NCBI GenBank assembly: GCA_044426355.1
Contig: JAWXUO010000056.1
Location: 1-11,337 of the forward strand
DNA length: 11,337 bases
Direction of reading: 5' to 3'
From: CAYJLC01 sp044426355
GTDB lineage: Bacteria > Bacillota > Clostridia > Oscillospirales > Butyricicoccaceae
A program made the position numbers and the translations under genes. The notes under the pieces were generated by a model. The model saw only the letters and a program-made list of their open reading frames with translations. It searched no databases and was not told where the DNA came from. This document shows, one piece after another, positions 1 to 5,492 of this stretch. Numbering within the stretch: the first letter of the stretch is position 1; each line of letters starts with the position of its first letter.

Positions 1-138
1 TTATAGTTCCAAATTTTTGCATTAAGAACGCACATGTTTAAACACTCTCGACCGCCCGATTTACGGACATACTCCACTGAAGTGACCTAAGTTTTCTTAG
101 CAATCTCCAGCTTCTTCGCATTACTCGCTTTTACGCGT
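1..138 (-). ncRNA. Putative structured non-coding RNA, 3' part beyond the window
   Basis: No credible reading frame lies here, yet a near-perfect promoter (145-173) points into it. The predicted start is near 138 and the transcript runs off the window at position 1, so the 3' end is unknown. Read on the minus strand, the RNA can form several local hairpins: CUAAG-AAAA-CUUAG (about 88-101), GUCCG-UAAAU-CGGGC (about 54-68) and GCGUU-CUU-AAUGC (about 19-31). Its GC content is higher than that of the flanking A/T-rich DNA, as expected for a folded RNA in an AT-rich genome. It does not match what I remember of RNase P RNA, tmRNA, SRP RNA or common riboswitches. One of the large clostridial ncRNA classes such as raiA is possible, but I could not confirm this by reading. 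A 27-codon frame inside it (121-38) has no ribosome binding site. Confidence 0.6.
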
Positions 139-141
139 AAA
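130..141. promoter_or_regulatory. 12-bp perfect palindrome over the ncRNA transcription start
   Basis: TTTACGCGTAAA is a perfect palindrome that covers the predicted +1 position (about 138), just downstream of the -10 box. Its place fits either a repressor operator or the 5' terminal element of the RNA. Nothing in the sequence decides between these. A palindrome of this length is seldom placed so exactly by chance. Confidence 0.35.
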
Positions 142-144
142 TGT

Positions 145-173
145 AGTATACTATATTTAGATAGTATTGTCAA
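145..173 (-). promoter_or_regulatory. Strong sigma-A promoter of the putative ncRNA
   Basis: On the minus strand the -35 box is TTGACA (168-173), followed by a 17-nt spacer and the -10 box TATACT (145-150). Upstream (about 174-225) there are runs of A and T resembling an UP element, as seen ahead of rRNA and other highly expressed stable RNA genes. The match to consensus is the best in the window. No protein-coding start follows, which is the main argument for a non-coding transcript. Confidence 0.8.
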
Positions 174-239
174 GAGTTTTTATTAAATTTTTATTATTTT
201 TTCAAACAATTTTTTTATATGTTACTTTTCTTTTTATAA

Positions 240-278
240 AAAGGTATTTACAGCTTTTTTATTGGCATAAATACCTTT
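240..278 (-). terminator. Hairpin terminator after the zinc-ribbon gene
   Basis: An 11-bp perfect inverted repeat (240-250 with 268-278; core GGTATTTA/TAAATACC) surrounds a 17-nt loop and lies about 30 nt beyond the stop codon at 307. On the minus strand the core stem runs into a short U tract (positions 242-238). The stem is AT-rich and the U tract is short, so termination may be partial. The rest of the 174-306 gap is A/T-rich spacer with no gene visible. Confidence 0.55.
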
Positions 279-306
279 ATAATAAATACATTATTATATG
301 TATATC

Positions 307-762
307 TTAGCGACCACCTCTAGGTCCACCACCACGTGGTCCTCCCGAACGTGGTCCACCACCGTGACTTCCTGCACCATGCCCTCTATGACCACCTGTT
401 GTTCTGTGAGCCCCGTGTGCACCTGCACCACCGTGTCCACCAACACTTCTATGACCACCATGACTTGCTCCACCTGTTCTACCCGTTCCGTGGCTTCCGA
501 CATGTCTATGTGGAGTTGCCATTGGTCTTCTCGGTGGTACTGGACGCATAATTCTCCCTAACATATGGCTAATTGCACGTCTAGGTGGTGCATAAAAACC
601 TCTTGGTGGAGGTGTATTTGGTTTGTATAAATAGTAATCATCATGTTGGTATACTATTTCACAAGTCGAGCCACAGCTATCGCAATAAAGATAGCTTGAC
701 TGATAAAATTCTTCGTAAAAAGGTTGTAAGTATCCACAATGTGGACATTCCATAGGTCGCAT
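307..762 (-). CDS. Small zinc-ribbon protein with Gly/His/Arg-rich C-terminal tail
   Basis: A 151-aa protein of unknown function. The N-terminus carries a zinc ribbon: C6-P-H-C9 and C27-D-S-C30, with a further Cys at 34. A Pro/Arg-rich linker follows (about 48-84). From about residue 85 to the end the protein is low-complexity Gly, His, Arg and Ser, with repeats of the kind GGH, SHGG and HRxxGGH, and it ends in a GGPR-type block that resembles RGG boxes. The tail should be disordered, positively charged and able to bind RNA, DNA or metal; that is inference from composition. The ATG at 762 is preceded by AAGGAG (773-778) at suitable distance. It has its own promoter (789-817) and a hairpin terminator, so it is probably monocistronic. 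The tail is clearly richer in G/C than its surroundings because of Gly, Arg and Pro codons. No signal peptide or membrane segment is seen. Confidence 0.8.
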   Translation of the reverse strand: MRPMECPHCGYLQPFYEEFYQSSYLYCDSCGSTCEIVYQHDDYYLYKPNTPPPRGFYAPPRRAISHMLGRIMRPVPPRRPMATPHRHVGSHGTGRTGGASHGGHRSVGGHGGAGAHGAHRTTGGHRGHGAGSHGGGPRSGGPRGGGPRGGR

Positions 763-788
763 ATTTTCAAATCTCCTTGTTTTCTTTC

Positions 789-817
789 ATTATACACCAA
801 AATTTAAAAATAAACAA
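789..817 (-). promoter_or_regulatory. Sigma-A promoter of the zinc-ribbon gene
   Basis: On the minus strand TTGTTT (812-817), a 17-nt spacer and TATAAT (789-794). The start would fall near 782, giving a leader of about 20 nt before the ATG at 762. It lies wholly in the gap after the ABC ATPase stop codon, so the small gene can be expressed apart from the operon upstream. No terminator is visible between the two genes, so read-through from the ATPase gene is also possible. Confidence 0.7.
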
Positions 818-825
818 CACCTAAT

Positions 826-1488
826 TTACTGATAGTCATCGCTTACGATATTTCCATTTTCGATAGATATAATTCTTTTTGCACTTTGTGCTACTTTCAT
901 ATCGTGGGTAATTAAAATAATTAGCCTGCCATCTAAGTTTAAGTTATTTAAAATTTCTAAAATTTCTTTAGATGATGTAGGGTCTAAGTTTCCCGTTGGT
1001 TCATCTGCCAGTATAATAGGTGGCGACATCGCTATCGCTCGAGCTATTGCTACTCTTTGCTGTTGTCCCCCCGACATTTGCGTTGGTTTGTGTTGTTTTC
1101 TATGCGAAAGCCCTACTTTTTCTAGAGCAACTTCGCAAATAACTTTTCTTTTCGATTTTTCTACACCTGCAAAAACCAGTGGCAATTCCACATTTTCTAA
1201 TGCTGTTAATTTGGGTATTAAATTAAAATTTTGAAATATAAACCCAATTTTTTGATTGCGTATTTTTGCAAGGTCGTTTATTTTTGCCGAATTAATATGC
1301 AAATTGTCAAGAAAATAATTTCCCTCGGTTGGCATATCAAGCGTACCTAAAATATTCATGAGCGTTGTTTTTCCACTACCTGATGTTCCAACAATGGACA
1401 CAAACTCTCCATCTTGTATTTCTAGATTAATTTTTTTTAGTGGTACAACTTCGTTATATTTTTTACTTATATTTTCAAGTTTTATCAT
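826..1488 (-). CDS. ABC transporter ATP-binding protein, MacB/LolD type
   Basis: A 220-aa cytoplasmic ATPase subunit with all motifs intact: Walker A GTSGSGKT (34-41), Q-loop Q86, signature MSGGQ (138-142, Met in place of the usual Leu), Walker B IILADE (158-163), D-loop NLD (167-169) and H-loop H195. The stretch around FIFQNFNLIPKLTALENVELPL and the overall length place it in the MacB/LolD/YknY branch, whose members power extrusion of peptides, antibiotics or lipoproteins through an FtsX-like permease. No such permease is encoded in the window. A GTG at 1497 is in frame, but it is part of the ribosome binding site GAGGTGA (1493-1499), so the ATG at 1488 is preferred. It is the third gene of a probable operon after a membrane protein and a lipoprotein. 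The substrate cannot be told from sequence. Confidence 0.93.
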   Translation of the reverse strand: MIKLENISKKYNEVVPLKKINLEIQDGEFVSIVGTSGSGKTTLMNILGTLDMPTEGNYFLDNLHINSAKINDLAKIRNQKIGFIFQNFNLIPKLTALENVELPLVFAGVEKSKRKVICEVALEKVGLSHRKQHKPTQMSGGQQQRVAIARAIAMSPPIILADEPTGNLDPTSSKEILEILNNLNLDGRLIILITHDMKVAQSAKRIISIENGNIVSDDYQ

Positions 1489-1525
1489 AAAAATCACCTC
1501 TACTATATAGTATAGGCAATTTATT

Positions 1526-1909
1526 CTATTTTATTTCGTCGTCGTCTTGTTGTTCTTGGCTCTCGAGCAATATTTTTAAATTTTCTTTAAATTTTAGTCT
1601 ATTATTTCCATCACGCATACCCAACATTATCATAACTGTGTAAAAAATCAAAAATGTTAGTGATATTTGACCAATGTAGAAAAACATATATAGTAGTATT
1701 GTTGCAACGTTTATAACAAAAAGTTCTACTAAATTTTTATATTTTCTTGCAAATAAATTACTCTGCACAAAAAAGTACGCAGAATTTCCTATAACTAAAA
1801 TTAGTACCCATATTTCTTTTAAAGTTTCGCTTTCTAAAAAAGAACACGCCACAGGTACTCCCACAAAAGCAACTATGTTTGCTAATATAGGTAGTGCAAA
1901 TTTTTTCAT
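1526..1909 (-). CDS. Small four-helix membrane protein of unknown function
   Basis: A 127-aa protein that I do not recognise. Four hydrophobic segments are visible at about residues 5-25, 33-53, 62-81 and 83-98. A cytoplasmic tail of about 28 residues follows, charged and ending in a Gln/Asp/Glu-rich stretch (EQQDDDE). A positively charged loop (RKYK, 55-58) lies between helices 2 and 3. The ATG at 1909 is preceded by AGGAGA (1914-1919), which overlaps the TAG stop of the lipoprotein gene (1918-1920), so the two genes are probably translationally coupled. The ABC ATPase follows 37 nt after its stop. It could be the membrane partner of the ATPase, but it lacks the large extracellular domain of MacB/FtsX permeases and is much shorter, so this is only a guess from position. 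Confidence 0.8.
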   Translation of the reverse strand: MKKFALPILANIVAFVGVPVACSFLESETLKEIWVLILVIGNSAYFFVQSNLFARKYKNLVELFVINVATILLYMFFYIGQISLTFLIFYTVMIMLGMRDGNNRLKFKENLKILLESQEQQDDDEIK

Positions 1910-1917
1910 ATATTCTC

Positions 1918-2745
1918 CTATTGGATTTTTGTAGTTTGTTTAAAATTTTCCCATCTATCTGTGTTTATACCAAAATTTTCTGTCCATATATTTGCAGTAT
2001 CAATATTTGGGAAGTTTGAAACATCGTCTAAATAGTACTCTGCGAGAAGTTTCCATTCTCCGTCTTCGTAATATTCTTCGGTTATAACTTGTTGTCCGTC
2101 TAAATTTACGCTATAGGTTATTTTATTTGTAAAAATTAACTCATCATTTATAATTTTGCTTTTTTCGTAAATATACGTTGAGGCATTTCCACGGCTACTT
2201 GTTAAAATTTCGCCTGTAGTTAAATCTATAACAGGGTTTGACAACCATTCAAATTCTTCTAACTCTAAAAAATCGTTTGCTAGAAAACATTTATAGCACT
2301 GCGAGCCTTGCGTACCAAATCCACCTTGTAGCACTAAAACATCATTTAGGTTATCCCCATTTATATCTATTTCTACAATTAAATTTTCTAAAGTTGGCAT
2401 AATGCTTGCATATTCCGATTTTTCGCTCAAAATTACTTTTTCAACTTCATTTTCCTTAATAACCACTATATTAAAGTAAAAATCATCTTTTTGCGATACA
2501 AAATACGTAGCGTATTGATATTCATCGCCTTGTGTATATAAAAAGTCTGCTACTTCATAGCCATCTTTAAAATCTACATATTCCATATATTTTTGGTAAA
2601 CGTCTACGTCAAGAACTTCCGTTTCAGGAGTTTCTTCGTTAGGGGCTTTTGTTTCTTCGACAATTATATCTTTATATTGTTGCTCCGTGCTTTGTTCTGC
2701 CGAACAACCTGTTAAAAGCATAATCACTAAAATTAAAATTTTCAT
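1918..2745 (-). CDS. Lipoprotein of unknown function with one calcium-loop-like motif
   Basis: A 275-aa secreted lipoprotein. The short signal peptide has Lys at 2, a hydrophobic core (3-11) and a lipobox L-T-G-C ending at Cys14, which would be lipidated and anchor the protein on the outer face of the membrane. A Glu/Thr/Pro-rich linker (about 16-45) follows. The rest is a mixed, mostly beta-like domain with a D-I-N-G-D-N-L-N-D loop at 127-135, like the Ca-binding loops in FG-GAP/VCBS-type repeats. Two Cys (in QCYKC) follow soon after. The preferred ATG at 2745 has GAGGTGA (2751-2757) in front; a frame extended 12 codons upstream would run into the tRNA terminator and lacks a ribosome site. 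First gene of a probable operon with the membrane protein and the ABC ATPase. No known family was recognised. Confidence 0.85.
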   Translation of the reverse strand: MKILILVIMLLTGCSAEQSTEQQYKDIIVEETKAPNEETPETEVLDVDVYQKYMEYVDFKDGYEVADFLYTQGDEYQYATYFVSQKDDFYFNIVVIKENEVEKVILSEKSEYASIMPTLENLIVEIDINGDNLNDVLVLQGGFGTQGSQCYKCFLANDFLELEEFEWLSNPVIDLTTGEILTSSRGNASTYIYEKSKIINDELIFTNKITYSVNLDGQQVITEEYYEDGEWKLLAEYYLDDVSNFPNIDTANIWTENFGINTDRWENFKQTTKIQ

Positions 2746-2760
2746 ACATCTCACCTCAAG

Positions 2761-2789
2761 AAAAAAACGACCTAGTAACACTAAGTCGT
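2761..2789 (-). terminator. Intrinsic terminator of the tRNA-Thr gene
   Basis: On the minus strand a 10-bp stem (ACGACTTAGT with ACTAGGTCGT, one G-U pair) closes a 3-nt loop and is followed at once by seven U residues (2767-2761). This is a textbook intrinsic terminator, about 20 nt downstream of the tRNA 3' end. It stops only about three bases before the ribosome binding site of the lipoprotein gene. Confidence 0.88.
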
Positions 2790-2809
2790 CTAAGATTTAG
2801 CGTTAATAT

Positions 2810-2885
2810 TGGAGCTGATGAACGGAATTGAACCGTCGACCTCTACACTACCAATGTAGTGCTCTACCAACTGAGCTACATCAGC
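2810..2885 (-). tRNA. tRNA-Thr (anticodon GGU), CCA end encoded
   Basis: A 76-nt cloverleaf on the minus strand. The acceptor stem is GCTGATG/CATCAGC with seven perfect pairs. The D arm is GCTCAGTTGGTAGAGC. The anticodon stem is CTACA/TGTAG with loop TTGGTAG, which gives anticodon GGT for threonine codons ACC and ACU. The T arm is GACGG-TTCAATT-CCGTT, the discriminator base is T, and CCA is encoded at 2812-2810. It has its own promoter and terminator and so appears to be a single-tRNA transcription unit. Confidence 0.96.
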
Positions 2886-2906
2886 AAACAACTAAATCTA
2901 AAATTA

Positions 2907-2935
2907 ATTTTAGCATAACAAAGTTAGTTTGTCAA
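2907..2935 (-). promoter_or_regulatory. Sigma-A promoter of tRNA-Thr
   Basis: On the minus strand TTGACA (2930-2935), a 17-nt spacer and TAAAAT (2907-2912). The start would be near 2899, leaving a leader of about 14 nt before the mature tRNA. The -35 box begins about 12 nt after the stop codon of the degV gene. Confidence 0.8.
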
Positions 2936-2947
2936 TGTAGAATTGTT

Positions 2948-3862
2948 TTACATTTGAAAGTACATTGGATTTAAAACATCAAAGCGATGGTCGCTATTGC
3001 TTAAATATCCGATACTAAACATATCCCAGCCACCGTTTAAAGTCATACAAGGTCCTGCTTCTGATATACTAAATAATTCTTGACCAAATTCTTTAGATAT
3101 TTCTTCAGACATTTCTTGTACTATAGTAGGGTGTGTTCCTGTCATTACAAAGAAATCAGTATCATCACGTTTTCTCTCTTTTATAATTTCCATAAGCTTA
3201 CCTGCTACGTTTTTATCTCCACGAGCTTTAGAAAAAAGAGTAAATTTTCCTTCTTTTACCATCATTATAGGTCGAATATTTAAAAGATTTCCTACATAAG
3301 CTGTAGGCGTGTTTATTCTACCTGATTTTTTTGGTAGCTCAAAAGAAAACGCAACATATAAAACTTCTACATGGTTAAACCAATCTATTAAGAAGTCTTT
3401 TATCTCTAGATACTCTGCTCCAGCTTCATGCATTTGAGCTGCTTTTACAATAGCAACACCAAAGCCTATTGTAGATATGTATGAATTGAAAATTTCTATG
3501 CTCATATTTTCAGTTTCTTTTGGATAGTCTTTCATTAGCATATCTCGTGCTTGTACAGCTGAGTTTAAAGTAGACGAAACAGTAGTTCCAACACCTGTTA
3601 CTATAATTCTATCGTATTCACCACTTTTTACATAAGTTTCTAACGCTTCGTACCACTCTTGTGGGTTTACAGCGTTTGAAGTAGGTGCATCTTTACATGT
3701 TTTTAGCCTTTCTCCAAACTCCGAAGGAGAAATGTCTATTCTATCCTTATAATATTCACCATCTATCACCAAACCTAGTGGTACAATGTGAAGATTATAA
3801 CGTTCTGCATCTTCTGGTGATATATCGCCCGAAGAATCTATTACAAATTTAATTCGTTCCAT
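2948..3862 (-). CDS. DegV family protein (fatty-acid binding)
   Basis: A 304-aa cytoplasmic protein of the DegV family. Members bind a long-chain fatty acid between two domains, and some (FakB) present it to the kinase FakA for phospholipid synthesis. Seen here: the N-terminal VIDSSGD motif (7-13), the PTSNAVNP loop (60-67, usually TSxPS), the Ser/Thr-rich TTVSSTLNSA stretch (93-102), and FELPKKSGRI (174-183), which matches the family's LxxLKKxGRI helix. The C-terminal part is less typical. The exact lipid and a FakA partner cannot be named from this window. Three ATG codons stand in a row (3868, 3865, 3862). AAGGAG at 3870-3875 gives 7-nt spacing only to the third, so 3862 is chosen; starting at 3868 would add two Met. 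It has its own promoter (3884-3912). Confidence 0.92.
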   Translation of the reverse strand: MERIKFVIDSSGDISPEDAERYNLHIVPLGLVIDGEYYKDRIDISPSEFGERLKTCKDAPTSNAVNPQEWYEALETYVKSGEYDRIIVTGVGTTVSSTLNSAVQARDMLMKDYPKETENMSIEIFNSYISTIGFGVAIVKAAQMHEAGAEYLEIKDFLIDWFNHVEVLYVAFSFELPKKSGRINTPTAYVGNLLNIRPIMMVKEGKFTLFSKARGDKNVAGKLMEIIKERKRDDTDFFVMTGTHPTIVQEMSEEISKEFGQELFSISEAGPCMTLNGGWDMFSIGYLSNSDHRFDVLNPMYFQM

Positions 3863-3883
3863 CATCATTCTCCTTTTTATATT

Positions 3884-3912
3884 ATCTTAATACATAAAAG
3901 TAATTAAGTCAA
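3884..3912 (-). promoter_or_regulatory. Sigma-A promoter of the degV gene
   Basis: On the minus strand TTGACT (3907-3912), a 17-nt spacer and TAAGAT (3884-3889). The start would be near 3877, only a few bases before the AAGGAG site at 3870-3875, so the leader is very short (about 15 nt before the ATG). The rest of the gap up to the mgtE stop is extremely AT-rich, with imperfect TTAATTAA-type inverted repeats and no GC-rich terminator stem. Confidence 0.65.
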
Positions 3913-3950
3913 TCATTTAATTCATTGTTAATTAATTATTCACAATTTAA

Positions 3951-5357
3951 TTAAATCAATTGTTCTAGAAAAGTGCTTGCAAGGCCTAAAAATATTAAAA
4001 ACGCCATCATATCAGTTATCGCCGTTAAAAATATGCCACTTGCAAGTGCTGGGTCAAGCTTTAGAGCTTTTAGAGTTAGTGGAATAAAAAAACCACAACT
4101 TGAGGCAACCACAGAGTTTAAAATCATTGCAGAAAATATAATCGCTGAAAGATATATATTATTATACATTAAATATACAACCACACTTGCTATACTACCT
4201 GTAACTAAACTATTTAGCATGCCCACTCGAACTTCTTTAAAAATTCGTTTCCAGTCTTCTTTAAGGTTAATTTCTCCTAAAGTTATACTACGAATAATTA
4301 TAGATAGCGTTTGCGATCCAGAATTTCCACTAGTTGCTGCAACTATCGGCATAATAGCAGACAACGCTACAACTTGAACTATAACGCTTTCAAACTTACT
4401 TATAATAACAGCCGATAAAGATGCCGTTACTAAATTTATCAAAAGCCAAGGCAAACGAACTTTTACGCTTTCTATAACGCTAGAATACACACCTTCTTCG
4501 CCCGATACCCCACCGAGTTTTAGAATATCTTCTGTTTGTTCTTCTACTAAAACATCTATAATATCATCTACTGTTATTATTCCGAGTAGTGAGTCTTTTT
4601 TTGTTACAACAGCTATCGCTTTAAGGTCATATTTCGAAACTAGCTTTGATACTTCTTCTTGGTCTACATCTGGAGTTACAGAAACTATATTGTCATCTAT
4701 AATATCTCCTATCACCACATCATCACTTGCCGTAAATATGTCCCTAAGGTCTACTGTTCCAACAAGCTTTTTTTCATCATTTATAATAAAAATAGTTTCT
4801 ATTACTTCTGTTTTAGGTCCTATTTTTTTTATTTTTTGTAGTGCATCAGATACTTTTAAACTTTGTCTTAGTGATATATATTCCGTTGTCATTATACCAC
4901 CAGCAGAGTCTTTAGCATATTTTAAAAGCTTTTGAATTTTCTCATCTCCAGCACCACTCATTAGTTTTAAAAGAGATTTTCTTGTGTCCGTTCTCAAATT
5001 TCCTAAAACGTCTGCAATATCATCATTAGACATAAACCTAAAAATGCTTAGAACTTCGTCTTTTTGAAAAATTTCTACAATTCTTCTTTGCAAACGTTCG
5101 TTAGCTTGCTCTAAAATTTTTGCCATATGCTCATCATCTATAATTTTGTAAAAACGTAAAAGTTGTTCATCTTCAAAATTATCTAAAGCAATCGCTATAT
5201 CTATCGCATAAATAGAATCTATAATTTCTATTAAGCTATCGGCTGGCATATTAAAAACAAGTTCATTAAAATGCTCTATATCTATGCTGTTTTCTTCGTC
5301 CACTTTTTTTAGACATTCTATTAAAATTTTAGCATCTTCGTTTTCTAAAACACTCAT
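3951..5357 (-). CDS. mgtE: Magnesium transporter MgtE
   Basis: A 468-aa Mg2+ channel of the MgtE family, full length. The order is an N-terminal helical domain (about 10-145), CBS 1 beginning at SAGGIMTTEY (151-160), CBS 2 (about 222-270, ending GIITVDDIIDVL), the connecting helix, and five membrane segments (about 303-320, 325-345, 377-397, 402-425, 442-462). The family signature MPIVAATSGNSGSQ sits at 336-349. Asp449 in ITDMM of the last helix corresponds to the pore Asp known to be needed for Mg2+ passage in the Thermus protein. In the family the N and CBS domains bind Mg2+ and close the pore when cell Mg2+ is high, so regulation is partly post-translational. ATG at 5357 with AAGGAG at 5363-5368. 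No M-box riboswitch is visible upstream; an inverted repeat is there instead. Confidence 0.96.
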   Translation of the reverse strand: MSVLENEDAKILIECLKKVDEENSIDIEHFNELVFNMPADSLIEIIDSIYAIDIAIALDNFEDEQLLRFYKIIDDEHMAKILEQANERLQRRIVEIFQKDEVLSIFRFMSNDDIADVLGNLRTDTRKSLLKLMSGAGDEKIQKLLKYAKDSAGGIMTTEYISLRQSLKVSDALQKIKKIGPKTEVIETIFIINDEKKLVGTVDLRDIFTASDDVVIGDIIDDNIVSVTPDVDQEEVSKLVSKYDLKAIAVVTKKDSLLGIITVDDIIDVLVEEQTEDILKLGGVSGEEGVYSSVIESVKVRLPWLLINLVTASLSAVIISKFESVIVQVVALSAIMPIVAATSGNSGSQTLSIIIRSITLGEINLKEDWKRIFKEVRVGMLNSLVTGSIASVVVYLMYNNIYLSAIIFSAMILNSVVASSCGFFIPLTLKALKLDPALASGIFLTAITDMMAFLIFLGLASTFLEQLI

Positions 5358-5409
5358 ATATTCTCCTTACAAATAAAGTTTATACACCTTAATTTGCTAT
5401 TAAACACCT

Positions 5410-5458
5410 AGTTTAAAGTAAGTTTACTTTACAGTCTTTTTTCCACTTACTTTAAACT
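5410..5458. repeat. 14-bp perfect inverted repeat with a third half-site, ahead of mgtE
   Basis: AGTTTAAAGTAAGT (5410-5423) is repeated exactly as its inverse complement at 5445-5458, with a 21-nt loop. Inside the loop TTACTTT (5424-5430) forms a third copy of the core and can pair with AAAGTAA of the left arm (5415-5421) instead. In an mgtE leader RNA the left arm could therefore pair with either of two partners. The element could be a terminator of the S-layer gene, although no U tract follows on the minus strand. It could also be an attenuator or a regulator binding site. A TATAAT box (5459-5464) abuts it on the minus strand, but no good -35 box is visible. The remaining gap (5369-5492) holds no gene. 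Confidence 0.6.
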
Positions 5459-5492
5459 ATTATATGTAATTTCATATTTTAAATGCTTTATT

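Noticed and set aside
38..121. 27-codon frame inside the putative ncRNA
   Set aside because: No ribosome binding site stands before its ATG and the product has no recognisable character; the hairpins speak for RNA function.
298..561. Open frames on the plus strand opposite the zinc-ribbon gene
   Set aside because: They are shadows of the Gly/His/Arg-rich tail read backwards. They give Ser/Thr/Cys- or His-rich nonsense without a ribosome site, whereas the minus-strand frame has promoter, ribosome site, zinc ribbon and terminator.
1489..1497. GTG start at 1497 for the ABC ATPase
   Set aside because: The GTG is part of the GAGGTGA ribosome site for the ATG at 1488, so it cannot be the start as well.
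2746..2781. Twelve-codon longer N-terminus of the lipoprotein
   Set aside because: It would begin within the tRNA terminator, has no ribosome site, and would put a charged stretch before an otherwise normal lipoprotein signal peptide.
3973..4935. Plus-strand open frames opposite mgtE
   Set aside because: They have no ribosome sites and overlap a clearly recognised, full-length MgtE on the other strand.
5369..5492. M-box (Mg2+) riboswitch ahead of mgtE
   Set aside because: The gap is too short and AT-rich and shows none of the conserved long stems; only the simple inverted repeat is present.
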